Source of the DNA: Alphaproteobacteria bacterium
GTDB lineage: Bacteria; Pseudomonadota; Alphaproteobacteria; UBA828
Direction of reading: 5' to 3'
NCBI GenBank assembly: GCA_022823305.1
Contig: JAJDXK010000151.1
Span: 1-48,574, forward strand
DNA: 48,574 bases
Made by a program: the position numbers and the translations under genes. How positions within the stretch are numbered: the stretch's first letter is position 1; each line of letters opens with the position of its first letter. Positions 27,914 through 36,431 of the stretch are shown here, in pieces. The notes below the pieces were generated by a model. That model saw only the letters and a program-made list of their open reading frames with translations, was not told where the DNA came from and searched no databases.

Positions 27914-29143
27914 ATGTCCGAGCGCCGGGGAGGACGGGACATCAGGGTCGCGGAGCGCATGGCCGGCCTGCCGCGGATCGGCCTCGACATCATGGGCGAT
28001 CTCGCCGACGAGCGGGACGGCGCAGGCGCGGGCGAGCGTTCCTTCCGGCTCGAGAACGCCGACAGCGACATCCCGCCGCCGGAGATCGCCGTCCGCGTGA
28101 CGCGCGAGACGGTGGGCCTGGACGAATACAACAGCTGGCTGCCGCTGGTCGGCCTGCGCGAGATGCGGCGGGCGGTGGCCGACAGCATCCGCCGCGACGA
28201 CGGCCTCGACTACGACTGGCAGAACGAGGTCATCATCACCAACGGCGTGCAGGAGGGGCTGCTCTCGGTCCTGCTGGCGCTGCTCGACCCGGGCGACGGG
28301 GTTATCACGCCGGAGCCCGCCTACTCCGGCATCATCAACCGCATCCGCCTCGCCCACGGGATGCCGCTCTTCGTGCCGCTGCGCGAGGAGCGGGGCTGGC
28401 GCCTCGACCTCGACGAGCTCGAACGCCAGGGCGCGGATGCGCGCGCCAAGGCGATCGTCTTCAACGCCACCAACATGCCCTGCGGCGTGCTCTACACGCA
28501 GGAAGAGCTCGACGCCATCGCCGACCTCGCGATTAGGCGCGACCTCTGGGTCGTCTACTCGGCGGTCAGCGCGCGCCTCGCCTTCGACGTCGAGCGCGCG
28601 CCCAACATCGCCACCTGGCCCGGCATGCGGGAGCGGACGATCGTCGTTGAAGGCGTCTCCAAGGACTTCAACATGACCGCCTGGCGGATCGGCTGGGCGG
28701 TGGGCGATGCGGCGGTGATCGAGCATGTCGGCAAGGCGCACATGTACAACGGGACGCTGACCAGCGCCTTCGCCCAGGCCGGCGTCATCGCCCTGCTCGA
28801 CGACGCGGACGGCGCCCGCGCCTACCTGCGCCGGTGTGCCGGCATCCTCGCCGAGCGCGGACGGCTCGCGGCTGAGGGCATCAACGCGGTCCCGGGGCTG
28901 CGCTGCGTGCCGCCGGAGGGCGGCTGGTGGTTCCTGGTGGATCACCGCACCCTCGAACCCGACGATGCCGCCTTCGCCCGTGCCCTGCTGGAGCAGGCGA
29001 ACGTCGCGGTGACGCCGATGGGCACCTGGGGGCCGTCGACGGCCGTGGGCCATATACGCATCATCTTCGCCAACGAGCCGGTGGACCGCCTCCGCGAGGC
29101 GGTCGCGCGCATCGGCCGCGTGGCGCTCACCTTCGCGCCCTAG
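27914..29143 (+). CDS. Class I/II aminotransferase-fold protein with altered active site
   Basis: This 409-residue PLP fold-type I protein belongs to the aspartate-aminotransferase family. Seen are the PLP-phosphate region TNGVQEGLLSVL, an NxxNxxxG loop reading NATNMPCG with Asn187, the catalytic lysine Lys250 in EGVSKDFNMTAWRIGW and the C-terminal carboxylate-binding Arg in GHIRIIFAN. The usual SDE-x-Y motif, whose Asp pairs with the PLP pyridine nitrogen and whose Tyr contacts O3', is replaced by YSAVSARLAFD at 215-225. Both residues are lost. Activity may differ from a standard transaminase. No ribosome-binding site is obvious. It precedes the MaoC gene by 112 bp. Confidence 0.82.
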   Translation: MSERRGGRDIRVAERMAGLPRIGLDIMGDLADERDGAGAGERSFRLENADSDIPPPEIAVRVTRETVGLDEYNSWLPLVGLREMRRAVADSIRRDDGLDYDWQNEVIITNGVQEGLLSVLLALLDPGDGVITPEPAYSGIINRIRLAHGMPLFVPLREERGWRLDLDELERQGADARAKAIVFNATNMPCGVLYTQEELDAIADLAIRRDLWVVYSAVSARLAFDVERAPNIATWPGMRERTIVVEGVSKDFNMTAWRIGWAVGDAAVIEHVGKAHMYNGTLTSAFAQAGVIALLDDADGARAYLRRCAGILAERGRLAAEGINAVPGLRCVPPEGGWWFLVDHRTLEPDDAAFARALLEQANVAVTPMGTWGPSTAVGHIRIIFANEPVDRLREAVARIGRVALTFAP

Positions 29144-29255
29144 CCTCCGACCGCGCCGAGGATGAGCCCGCCCGGCGGCGAATTGACCGCCGCCGGCCCG
29201 GCCCCTAATGTCCCGGCCGCCGCGCAGGGGCGGCGGGAACGCAGGAGATCGAGCC

Positions 29256-29774
29256 ATGGCCGTCGAGCGCAAGCAGGTCGCCGAGCAGCGCTATCGCGAG
29301 TCTTACGGGCGCCACTTCGAGGACTTCACGGTGGGCGACGTCTACGAGCACCGGCCGGGGCGGACGCTCACGGAGTACGACAACATCTCCTTCACCCTGC
29401 TCACCATGAACACCCACCCGCTCCACTTCGACAGCCACTACGCGAGCCACAGCGAGTTCGGCCAGCCGCTGGTCAACAGCGCGCTGACGCTGGCCATCGT
29501 CGCCGGCATGTCGGTGAGCGACATCAGCCAGAAGGCGATCGCCAACCTCGGCTGGAACGACATCCGGCTCACCGCGCCGGTCTACGCGGGCGACACCATC
29601 TACGCGGAATCCGAGGTGCTGGAGACGCGGGAATCCCGCTCGCGCCCGACCCAGGGCATCGTCACGGTCAAGACCACCGGCAAGAAGTCCGACGGCACCG
29701 TCTTCATGACCTACGAGCGCACGGTGCTGGTGCCGAAGCGCGGCCACGCCGTGGACGACCGCGCCGACTACTAG
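29256..29774 (+). CDS. MaoC family hotdog dehydratase/hydratase
   Basis: This 172-residue single-hotdog protein of the MaoC family hydrates enoyl-CoA-type substrates. FEDFTVGDVYEHRPGRTLTE is the entry strand. The catalytic Asp/His pair lies in the segment TMNTHPLHFDSHYA. The ATG at 29256 follows CAGGAG at 29242-29247. It resembles mesaconyl-CoA hydratase-like or generic MaoC dehydratases, and the substrate is unknown. A decayed toxin-antitoxin pair begins just after its stop codon. Confidence 0.87.
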   Translation: MAVERKQVAEQRYRESYGRHFEDFTVGDVYEHRPGRTLTEYDNISFTLLTMNTHPLHFDSHYASHSEFGQPLVNSALTLAIVAGMSVSDISQKAIANLGWNDIRLTAPVYAGDTIYAESEVLETRESRSRPTQGIVTVKTTGKKSDGTVFMTYERTVLVPKRGHAVDDRADY

Positions 29775-29796
29775 CGCGCTCGCGCGGCCGCCCCGA

Positions 29797-29956
29797 GGGG
29801 CGCAGGGACTGCGGCCGCTGCAGGTCCGGGTGCCCGATACGCGCGCCGGGCTTCGCGGAGGAGGCGCGCAGGCAATCGCTCGCGGTTGCCGGCAGCGCAC
29901 ACGCCGAAGCCGACCAGGCCTTCATCGACGCCATCAGCGAGACCGACGCCGGGTGA
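29797..29956 (+). pseudogene. Remnant of a MazE-like (DUF3018) antitoxin gene, frameshifted
   Basis: Codons from 29797 read GAQGLRPLQVRVPDTR in one frame. From about 29843 the homology continues in another frame as APGFAEEARRQSLAVAG and on to AFIDAISETDAG with a TGA at 29954-29956. Together they recreate the DUF3018 antitoxin pattern (GLRPxQxWVPDTRxPGFAEExRRQ). The break falls in a CG dinucleotide run at about 29840-29847, consistent with loss of two bases. The first ~10 residues including the start are missing, because the MaoC gene ends here. An assembly error could also produce the frameshift, but not the missing start. Confidence 0.72.
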
Positions 29957-30058
29957 AGCGCGGCGAGCTGTGGCTGGCGGCGGATCGGCTTCCTCTCCGC
30001 GCGCGAGATGCGACGGATCGACCGGGCGATTCTCGTTTTCCCCGGCATTGCCGGATAG
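29953..30058 (+). pseudogene. Remnant of a MazF/PemK-like toxin gene, internally deleted
   Basis: GTG at 29953 overlaps the antitoxin stop (GTGA) and opens VKRGELWLAA, a typical MazF N-terminus. After about ten codons the homology jumps, one frame off, to RRIGFLSAREMRRIDRAILV and FPGIAG with TAG at 30056-30058, a typical MazF C-terminus. Some 70 central codons are missing, including most of the fold, so no toxin can be made. The livF start codon lies 11 bp further on. Confidence 0.7.
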
Positions 30059-30068
30059 GATGGGTCTC

Positions 30069-30770
30069 ATGGAACTGGGGCTCGAGGGCGTCACCTCCGG
30101 CTACGGCGGCATCCCCATCGTCCGCGAGGTCTCGCTCGAGGTGGAAAACGGCGAGATCGTCGCCATCGTCGGGCGCAACGGCGTCGGCAAGACGACCCTG
30201 ATCGAGACCGTCGCCGGCCTGCTGCCGGTGATGGAGGGCGGCATCACCTTTCGCGGCCAGGACGTCACCCGCGCGGACGCGCGCGACCGCGCGCGCCTCG
30301 GCATGGGATACGTGCCGCAGGGGCGCGGCATCTTCTCGCGCCTCTCGGTCGAGGAGAACCTGCGCATGGGCGAGCTGGTGGGCGGCGGGCGCGCCGAGGC
30401 CGCCTTCGAGCGGGTCTACGAGTGGTTCCCCCGCCTGCGCGAGCGGCGCCGCCAGCGCGCCGGCACGCTCTCCGGCGGCGAGCAGCAGATGCTCGCCATC
30501 GGCCGCATCCTGGTGGGCCAGCCCAGCATCCTGCTCCTCGACGAGCCCTCGGAGGGCATCCAGCCCACCATCGTCGAGCAGATCGCCGACGTGATCGCGA
30601 CGCTGAACCGGGACAACGCGCTCACCGTGCTGCTGGTGGAGCAGAACATCGACCTGGTGTGCGCGACCGCGCATCGCTGCATCGTCGTGGACAAGGGCGC
30701 CACCGCGGCGACGCTCACGCCCGACGAGCTCGCCGATCCCGAGGTCGCGCGCCGCTATCTCGCCATCTAG
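30069..30770 (+). CDS. ABC transporter ATP-binding protein, LivF/UrtE type
   Basis: This is a 233-residue ATPase of the branched-chain amino acid/urea/amide importer family. Walker A is GRNGVGKTT (UrtE-like), signature LSGGEQQMLAIGRIL, Walker B ILLLDEPSEGI, H-loop residue replaced by Gln in LLVEQNI as usual for LivF. I chose the ATG at 30069, preceded by AGGA at 30057-30060. An ATG at 30060 would add three residues but has no spacing for a ribosome-binding site. It is the first gene of the amide locus and pairs with the second ATPase at 35.7 kb. Confidence 0.9.
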   Translation: MELGLEGVTSGYGGIPIVREVSLEVENGEIVAIVGRNGVGKTTLIETVAGLLPVMEGGITFRGQDVTRADARDRARLGMGYVPQGRGIFSRLSVEENLRMGELVGGGRAEAAFERVYEWFPRLRERRRQRAGTLSGGEQQMLAIGRILVGQPSILLLDEPSEGIQPTIVEQIADVIATLNRDNALTVLLVEQNIDLVCATAHRCIVVDKGATAATLTPDELADPEVARRYLAI

Positions 30771-30791
30771 GCGCATCGCAGGAGGGGAACC

Positions 30792-32213
30792 ATGACGAGC
30801 GGCGACGACCTTTGCTTCCGGACCGCCACCGAGGCGATCGCGGCGTTCAGGGCACGCACGCTCTCGCCGGTGGAGCTGATGGACGCGATCATCGACCGCT
30901 GCGAGCGCGTCAACCCGGCGGTCAGCGCCTTCACCTACACCTTCTTCGACCGCGCCAGGCAGCAGGCGAAGGAGGCCGAGAAGGCCTACGCCGACGGCAC
31001 GGCGCGCCCGCTCGAGGGCGTGCCCTGCGTCATCAAGGACCTGCACCCGGTGGAGGGCGAGATCACCACCTGGGGCTCCAGGGTCTACGAGGGCGTGCCG
31101 GCCGAGTACACCGTGCCGACGGTGCAGCGCCTCTTCGACGCCGGCGTCATCATGCACGCGCGCTCCACCACCTCGGAGTTCGCCCACACCGGGCACGGGC
31201 ACAGCCCGCTCTGGGGCGTGACGCGCAACCCGTGGAACCTCGAGCTGAGCCCCGGCGGCTCGTCCGCCGGCGCCGGCGCCTCCGTCTGCGCCGGGCTCAC
31301 CACCATCGCCGACGGCACCGACGGCGGCGGCTCGGTGCGCATCCCGGCGTCGGCCTGCGGCGTGTTCGGCTACAAGCCGCCCTTCGGCCGCAACCCGGTC
31401 AACCTCATCGCCACCAACTGGGAGCCGATCCTGCACTTCGGCCCGATCACGCGCAGCGTCGCCGACGGGGCGCTGATGCAGAACGTGATGAGCGGCTGCC
31501 ACGTCGACGACATCACCACGCTGCGCGAGAAGGTCGTGCTGCCGGAGACCTTCGAGAGCTTCCGCGGGGCGAAGGTCGCCGTCTCCATGGACCTCGGCTA
31601 CTTCGAGGTGGACGAGGAGGTGCAGCGGAACACCCGAGCCGCCTTCGAGGTGTTCGAGAACGAGCTCGGCTGCACCGTGACCGAGGTCGACCTCGGCTGG
31701 ACCTACGCCAGCTACGACGCCTGGGTCACCCACTGGCAGGGGCTGTTCTCGGCCATCGCCGGGCACTACCTGCCGCGCTGGCAGTACGAGATGGACCCGG
31801 TGGTGGTGAACCTGCTCAAGACGGGCGATACCCACAGCGCCGCCCGGGCGCGCCAGATCGAGTTCGTGGCGACCGACATGTACCGCACCCTCGGGCCGAT
31901 CCTGGAGGAGCACGACGTGCTGCTCTGCCCCACGCTCGCGGTGGCGGCCACGGGCGCGGAGCACGGCGGCGACGACACCGGCTTCACCATCAACGGCAAG
32001 CCGGTGGACGCCATGCTGCAATGGGCGATGACCTACCCCTTCAACCTGGTGAGCCAGTGCCCCGTAGCCAGCGTGCCGAGCGGCTTCGTGAGCAACGGCG
32101 CGCCCTCGGGCCTGCAGATCGTGGGCCGCACCTACGACGACCTCACGGTGTTCCGCGCCGCGGCCGCCTACGAGGCCGCGCGGCCCTGGCGGGACAGGCG
32201 GCCGCCTGTGTGA
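30792..32213 (+). CDS. Amidase signature family protein (third), in the amide transport locus
   Basis: This 473-residue amidase has Lys82 (VIKDLHPVEGE), cis-Ser157/158 (SPGGSSAGAGA) and Ser181 (GTDGGGSVRIPA). The start follows GGAGGGG with a good spacing. It lies 21 bp after the transporter ATPase gene and upstream of the binding-protein gene, so the transporter probably imports its amide substrate or a related one (inference). The substrate is not evident from the sequence. Confidence 0.9.
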   Translation: MTSGDDLCFRTATEAIAAFRARTLSPVELMDAIIDRCERVNPAVSAFTYTFFDRARQQAKEAEKAYADGTARPLEGVPCVIKDLHPVEGEITTWGSRVYEGVPAEYTVPTVQRLFDAGVIMHARSTTSEFAHTGHGHSPLWGVTRNPWNLELSPGGSSAGAGASVCAGLTTIADGTDGGGSVRIPASACGVFGYKPPFGRNPVNLIATNWEPILHFGPITRSVADGALMQNVMSGCHVDDITTLREKVVLPETFESFRGAKVAVSMDLGYFEVDEEVQRNTRAAFEVFENELGCTVTEVDLGWTYASYDAWVTHWQGLFSAIAGHYLPRWQYEMDPVVVNLLKTGDTHSAARARQIEFVATDMYRTLGPILEEHDVLLCPTLAVAATGAEHGGDDTGFTINGKPVDAMLQWAMTYPFNLVSQCPVASVPSGFVSNGAPSGLQIVGRTYDDLTVFRAAAAYEAARPWRDRRPPV

Positions 32214-32225
32214 GCCGGGGGCCGG

Positions 32226-32255
32226 TTGCCTTGGCGGCGAGGGCCACGGCATACT
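32226..32255 (+). promoter_or_regulatory. Candidate promoter of the binding-protein gene
   Basis: TTGCCT at 32226-32231 and CATACT at 32250-32255 are 18 bp apart, about 44 bp before the start of the substrate-binding protein gene. This would allow separate high expression of that gene. Confidence 0.35.
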
Positions 32256-32298
32256 CAAGCCGCGACAAGAAGCTGGAAAGCCCAGAGGGAGGCAAGGC

Positions 32299-33567
32299 AT
32301 GTCCAGAGCGACAGGATTCCGCCCGTCATGGAAATGGGCGGTGGTGCCGCTGGCACTTGCGGCGGCAGGTCTGTTCTCGACGACCGACGCGGCCGCCGAG
32401 GACCCGATCAAGATCTGCGTGATCGACGATCACTCCGGCGACTTCGCGCTGATCGTCAAGCCCAAGACGCTCGGCTACGAGACGGCCATCGCGGAGATCA
32501 ACGAGGCCGGCGGCGTGCTGGGCCGCCAGCTCGAGATGGTCTTCTACGACGGCCAGTCCGACGTGAAGCGGCACCAGGAGCTCGCGCAGAAGTGCATCCT
32601 GGACGACGAGGTCGACGTCATCATGGCCGGCGCCACCAGCTCCGCCCGCGAGGCGGCGCGCGCGGTCGCGGTCGAGAACGAGGTCATCTACTGGCACAAC
32701 AACCAGGGTGAAGGCGGCATCGCCGACAAGTACTCGTTCTTCACCGGCCCGATTCCGGAGCAGCAGATTCTCACCGGCGTCAGCTACATGATCGAGAAGT
32801 ACGGCCCCAAGATGTACATCCTGGCGGCCGACTACGGCTTCGGTCAGGTGAGCGCGCTCTGGACCCATGCCGCCGCCGGCCTCTACGGGGGCGAAGTCGT
32901 CGGCGAGGAGTTCATCCCCCTCGGCAACTCCGACTTCGCGGCGACCATCGCCAACATCCAGAAGGCGAAGCCGGACTTCGGCGTGTTCTATCTGGTGGGC
33001 GGCGCCCAGTACAACTACTACCCCCAAGCCGCCGCCGCCGGCGCGAACATCCCGGCCGTCTCGACCGTGAACGTGCAGCAGGGCTACGAGCACAAGCGCT
33101 ACCCGCCGCCCGCTCTGGTCGACATGTACATCCCCTTCGCCTTCGTCGAGGAGACGCCGACGGACTCCGCGCGCGCGTTCGTGGAGAAGGCGCGGGCGAT
33201 CAACCCGGACGAGCCCTACATCAACCAGATGACGCGCTGCGCCTACGTCGCGATCCACATGATGGCGCTGGCGTGGGAGCGGGCCGGGACGACCGAGACG
33301 CAGGCCACCATCGCGGCGCTGGAATCGGGACTCTCCTTCGCCGCGCCTGAAGGCCCGGTCTTCCTCGACCCGGCGACGCACCACCTGACCATGGACATCA
33401 GGATGGGGCGCGTGAACGAGAACCACGATCTCGAGTTCGTGCACGACTTCGGCGCCATCGAGCCCTGGTGGCTCAGGACGCTGGGCGTCAACCTGGTGCG
33501 GACCGACGAGGCCAGGCAGTTCCTGCCCTGGGACGACCCGCGCCTCGCCCAGTACAAGACCGAATAG
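32299..33567 (+). CDS. Periplasmic substrate-binding protein of an amide/urea-type ABC importer
   Basis: This 422-residue type I periplasmic binding protein has a signal peptide (about 1-34, cleavage near AAAED). The body is of the LivJ/UrtA/AmiC type: IKICVIDDHSGDFALIVKPK, INEAGGVLGRQLEMVFYDGQ, AGATSSAREAARAVA and WTHAAAGLYGGEVVGEEFIP. It delivers ligand to the permeases encoded just downstream. The neighbouring amidase and formamidase-family genes point to a short amide, urea or a similar nitrogen compound as ligand. A long stem-loop separates this gene from the permease gene. Confidence 0.9.
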   Translation: MSRATGFRPSWKWAVVPLALAAAGLFSTTDAAAEDPIKICVIDDHSGDFALIVKPKTLGYETAIAEINEAGGVLGRQLEMVFYDGQSDVKRHQELAQKCILDDEVDVIMAGATSSAREAARAVAVENEVIYWHNNQGEGGIADKYSFFTGPIPEQQILTGVSYMIEKYGPKMYILAADYGFGQVSALWTHAAAGLYGGEVVGEEFIPLGNSDFAATIANIQKAKPDFGVFYLVGGAQYNYYPQAAAAGANIPAVSTVNVQQGYEHKRYPPPALVDMYIPFAFVEETPTDSARAFVEKARAINPDEPYINQMTRCAYVAIHMMALAWERAGTTETQATIAALESGLSFAAPEGPVFLDPATHHLTMDIRMGRVNENHDLEFVHDFGAIEPWWLRTLGVNLVRTDEARQFLPWDDPRLAQYKTE

Positions 33568-33586
33568 CGGTCCCTTTCTCTCGAGG

Positions 33587-33624
33587 TCCGGCAGCGGGGG
33601 GCGCCTGAGCACCCCGCTGCCGGA
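33587..33624 (+). other. Intercistronic stem-loop after the binding-protein gene
   Basis: A perfect 13-bp inverted repeat (TCCGGCAGCGGGG at 33587-33599 and its complement at 33612-33624) with a 12-nt loop stands 20 bp after the binding-protein stop. There is no T tract. Such hairpins commonly stabilise the abundant binding-protein part of importer mRNAs, or attenuate read-through into the permeases. Confidence 0.7.
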
Positions 33625-33676
33625 GGCGGTCATGCTCCTGTCAGCGAGAGGCCCGGGCTAGGGGAAGATCCTGCGC

Positions 33677-34567
33677 ATGGAGACGATCTCGTTCATCGTC
33701 GGCCTGCTCTACCAGTACGCCGACACGATCGCGCTCCTAGCCCTCTCGGCCATCGGCCTCATCATCATCTTCGGCATGATGGGCGTCATCAACATGGCGC
33801 ACGGCGAGATGATGATGATCGGCGCCTACATCACCTCGTTCGCCCACTATGCCGGGATTCCGACGGCGCTCGCCGTCATCCTCGGCGGCATCGGCGCCGG
33901 CCTCGCCGGGATGATCATCGAACGCCTGGTCATCCGACGATTCTACGGCCAGCTCCTCTCGTCCCTTGTGGCGACCTGGGGGCTCAGCCTGATCCTGAGC
34001 CAGGGGGCGCTGCTGGTCTTCGGCCAGCTCATCCAGAGCGTGCCGACGCCCTTCGGCAGCTTCACGGTGGGCGAGCTCTCGTACTCCTACTACCGCATGT
34101 TCATCTTCCTGGTCGCGATGGCGATGATCGCAGGGCTGTGGGCGCTCTTCCGCTTCACGCGCTTCGGCGTGCGCGCGCGCGCGACCATGGAGAACCCGCG
34201 CATGGCGCGCGCGCTCGGCGTCGACACCAGCCGCGTCTACGCGCTCACCTTCGGGCTCGGCACCATGCTGGGGGGCTTCGCCGGCGGGCTGCTGGCGCTG
34301 ACGTCGACCATCGGCCCCTTCTACGGCATGACCTACACGCCGCAGGCCTTTATCACCGTGGTCGTCGGCGGCGGCGCCGAGATCGTGACGGGGCTGCTCG
34401 CGAGCGTGCTCTCGCTCGGCGCCATCAAGACCATCTTCATGAACCAGACCAACATCCTGCTCGGCCACGTCGCGATGCTGGTGCTGGCCTTCGTCATCAT
34501 CCGCCTGATGCCGTCCGGCATCTCCGACTGGGTGGAGCGGCGGCAGGTCAGGGTGAGGGAGCGCTAG
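33677..34567 (+). CDS. ABC importer permease, LivH/UrtB type
   Basis: This 296-residue inner-membrane protein has about eight hydrophobic helices. The N-terminal signature GLIIIFGMMGVINMAHGEMMMIGAYI is the LivH family hallmark, with the cytoplasmic coupling loop RFGVRARATMENPRMARALGVDTSRVY around 165-190 and the conserved VVVGGGAEIVTGLLASV. It pairs with the LivM-type permease 8 bp downstream. Confidence 0.93.
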   Translation: METISFIVGLLYQYADTIALLALSAIGLIIIFGMMGVINMAHGEMMMIGAYITSFAHYAGIPTALAVILGGIGAGLAGMIIERLVIRRFYGQLLSSLVATWGLSLILSQGALLVFGQLIQSVPTPFGSFTVGELSYSYYRMFIFLVAMAMIAGLWALFRFTRFGVRARATMENPRMARALGVDTSRVYALTFGLGTMLGGFAGGLLALTSTIGPFYGMTYTPQAFITVVVGGGAEIVTGLLASVLSLGAIKTIFMNQTNILLGHVAMLVLAFVIIRLMPSGISDWVERRQVRVRER

Positions 34568-34574
34568 GCGCGCC

Positions 34575-35660
34575 ATGATGCCCCTGCGCCGCCATCTCGG
34601 GCTCCTGGTCGGCCCGCAGGAGATGGGCCGCACCTGGTACTTCTGGGTCGGCTTCGTGATCGTGATCGGCGTCGGCGCCGCCGCCCCCCAGTATCTCGGG
34701 CGCTTCGACCTGCTCAACCTCGCCAACTTCCTGACGAGCATCTTCCTGGCGCTCAGCCTCTGCCTGATCTGGGGCTTCTGCGGCATCCTGAGCCTCGGCC
34801 AGGCCGCCTTCCTCGGCCTCGGCGGCTACGCCTACGGCGTCGCCGGCATCAACTTCATCGAGAGCCACGGCAACACCTGGGCGGCGCTCGGCATCGGGCT
34901 CGCGGTGCCCGTGCTGCTCGCCGCGGTGCTCGGCTTCGTCATGTTCTACGCGCGGCTGAAGGGCGTCTACGTCGCCATCCTGATGCTGGTGGTGACGCTG
35001 CTCTTCGAGACCTTCCTCAACCAGACCGCAGGCCAGGGCTGGTTCATCGGCGAGGCGCACCTCGGCGGCAACAACGGCCTCGGGCGCTTCTCCGGCGTCA
35101 TCAAGAAGCCCCCCAGCTTCATCTTCAGCGAAGGGGGCATCAAGTTCCTCGGCAAGAGCTACGCCTTCTTCTACCTCACCTTCGGGCTGGCGGTGCTCTG
35201 CTACCTGGGCCTGCGCATCCTGGTGAACTCGAAGCTCGGCTACGTCATGGTGGCGATCCGCGAGGACCCGGAGCGGACCGAGGCGCTCGGCTACGACGTG
35301 CGCCTGATCCAGCTCATCGTCTTCTGCATCTCCGCCCTGCTGGCCTCGATGTCCGGCATCCTCTACGTCAGCTGGGGCCGCTTCATCACGCCGGACGTGT
35401 TCGGCGTCTACAACAACATCCTGCCGGTGATCTGGGTCGCCGTCGCCGGGCGCAAGAGCCTGACCGCGACGGTGATCGGCACCCTCGTGCTGGTGTGGCT
35501 GTCGCAGCGCCTGACCGAGACCGACTATGCCTTCGTGGTGCTCGGCGGCATCCTGCTGGGCGCCATGATGCTGCTGCCCGAGGGCGTCATCACCGGGATC
35601 GTCGACCGCGGCACCGCGCTCCGCGCCCGCCTCGCGGCCCGCAAGAGCGCGCGGGCCTGA
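34575..35660 (+). CDS. ABC importer permease, LivM/UrtC type
   Basis: This 361-residue inner-membrane protein has roughly ten hydrophobic segments. GFCGILSLGQAAFLGLGGYAYGV is the LivM family signature, and the coupling loop MVAIREDPERTEALGYDVRL lies near 230-250. It starts 8 bp after the LivH-type gene and ends 4 bp before the ATPase gene, so expression is tightly coupled. Confidence 0.93.
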   Translation: MMPLRRHLGLLVGPQEMGRTWYFWVGFVIVIGVGAAAPQYLGRFDLLNLANFLTSIFLALSLCLIWGFCGILSLGQAAFLGLGGYAYGVAGINFIESHGNTWAALGIGLAVPVLLAAVLGFVMFYARLKGVYVAILMLVVTLLFETFLNQTAGQGWFIGEAHLGGNNGLGRFSGVIKKPPSFIFSEGGIKFLGKSYAFFYLTFGLAVLCYLGLRILVNSKLGYVMVAIREDPERTEALGYDVRLIQLIVFCISALLASMSGILYVSWGRFITPDVFGVYNNILPVIWVAVAGRKSLTATVIGTLVLVWLSQRLTETDYAFVVLGGILLGAMMLLPEGVITGIVDRGTALRARLAARKSARA

Positions 35661-35663
35661 GCG

Positions 35664-36407
35664 ATGCCGCTGCTCGAGGTCGAGAACCTGTCCAAGGCCT
35701 TCGGCGGCGTGCGCGCGGTCGACGGCGTCGATTTCGCCCTTGAGCAGGGCGAGCTGCGCTGCATCATCGGCCCCAACGGCGCCGGCAAGAGCACCTTCTT
35801 CAAGCTCCTTCTCGGCAGCATCAAGCCGGACAGGGGCAGGATTCGCTTCCGCGACCGGGATGTCACCCGGGCCGAGCCGCACACGCGCGCCCACATGGGG
35901 ATCGGCGTCAAGTTCCAGCACCTCGGTGTCTACGGCGACCTCACCGTGCGCCACAACCTGCAGCTCCCGCTGCAGCACAGCCTCTCGGGCGAGGCCATGG
36001 ATGCCGAGATCGCGCGGCTGCTGGCCCGCCTCAACCTCGCCGGCACCGAGGAGCGCCGGGTCGCCGAGCTCGCGCACGGCCAGCGCCAGTGGCTCGCCAT
36101 CGGGATGGCCCTCGCCATGCGGCCGGTGCTGCTCCTGCTCGACGAGCCCACCGCCGGCATGGGGCCGGAGGAGACGCGGGAGACCGGCGCGCTGGTCCAC
36201 TCGGTCCACGAGGAAGGGGTCACCGTCGTCGTCGTCGAGCACGACATGGCCTTCGTGCGCCAGCTCGGCGCGCCGGTGACCGTGCTCCACTACGGGCGCG
36301 TCTTCGCCGAGGGGCCGCTGGCGGCGATCGAAAGCAACGAGGACGTGCGCCACATCTATCTCGGCGCGTCGCGGACCATGGCCGCGCGCGGCCGCTACGA
36401 TCCATGA
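35664..36407 (+). CDS. ABC importer ATP-binding protein, LivG/UrtD type
   Basis: This is a 247-residue ATPase with Walker A GPNGAGKST, Walker B VLLLLDEPTAGM and H-loop VVEHDMAFV. The signature is LAHGQRQWLAIGMAL rather than LSGGQ; an LSHGQ-type signature is characteristic of the urea-type UrtD branch. A C-terminal HIYLG tail is also typical. With the LivF/UrtE-like ATPase at 30.1 kb it completes the importer. The formamidase-family gene follows by 25 bp. Confidence 0.92.
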   Translation: MPLLEVENLSKAFGGVRAVDGVDFALEQGELRCIIGPNGAGKSTFFKLLLGSIKPDRGRIRFRDRDVTRAEPHTRAHMGIGVKFQHLGVYGDLTVRHNLQLPLQHSLSGEAMDAEIARLLARLNLAGTEERRVAELAHGQRQWLAIGMALAMRPVLLLLDEPTAGMGPEETRETGALVHSVHEEGVTVVVVEHDMAFVRQLGAPVTVLHYGRVFAEGPLAAIESNEDVRHIYLGASRTMAARGRYDP

Positions 36408-36431
36408 CCAGAGGCGAGAGGAGGGACGGAG

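Noticed and set aside
29886..30060. N-terminal extension of the LivF-type ATPase
   Set aside because: It overlaps the mazEF remnant. The extra sequence is low-complexity, and the conserved family N-terminus starts at 30069.
29934..32411. An 825-codon minus-strand open frame
   Set aside because: It overlaps the livF-type and amidase genes and has shadow composition.
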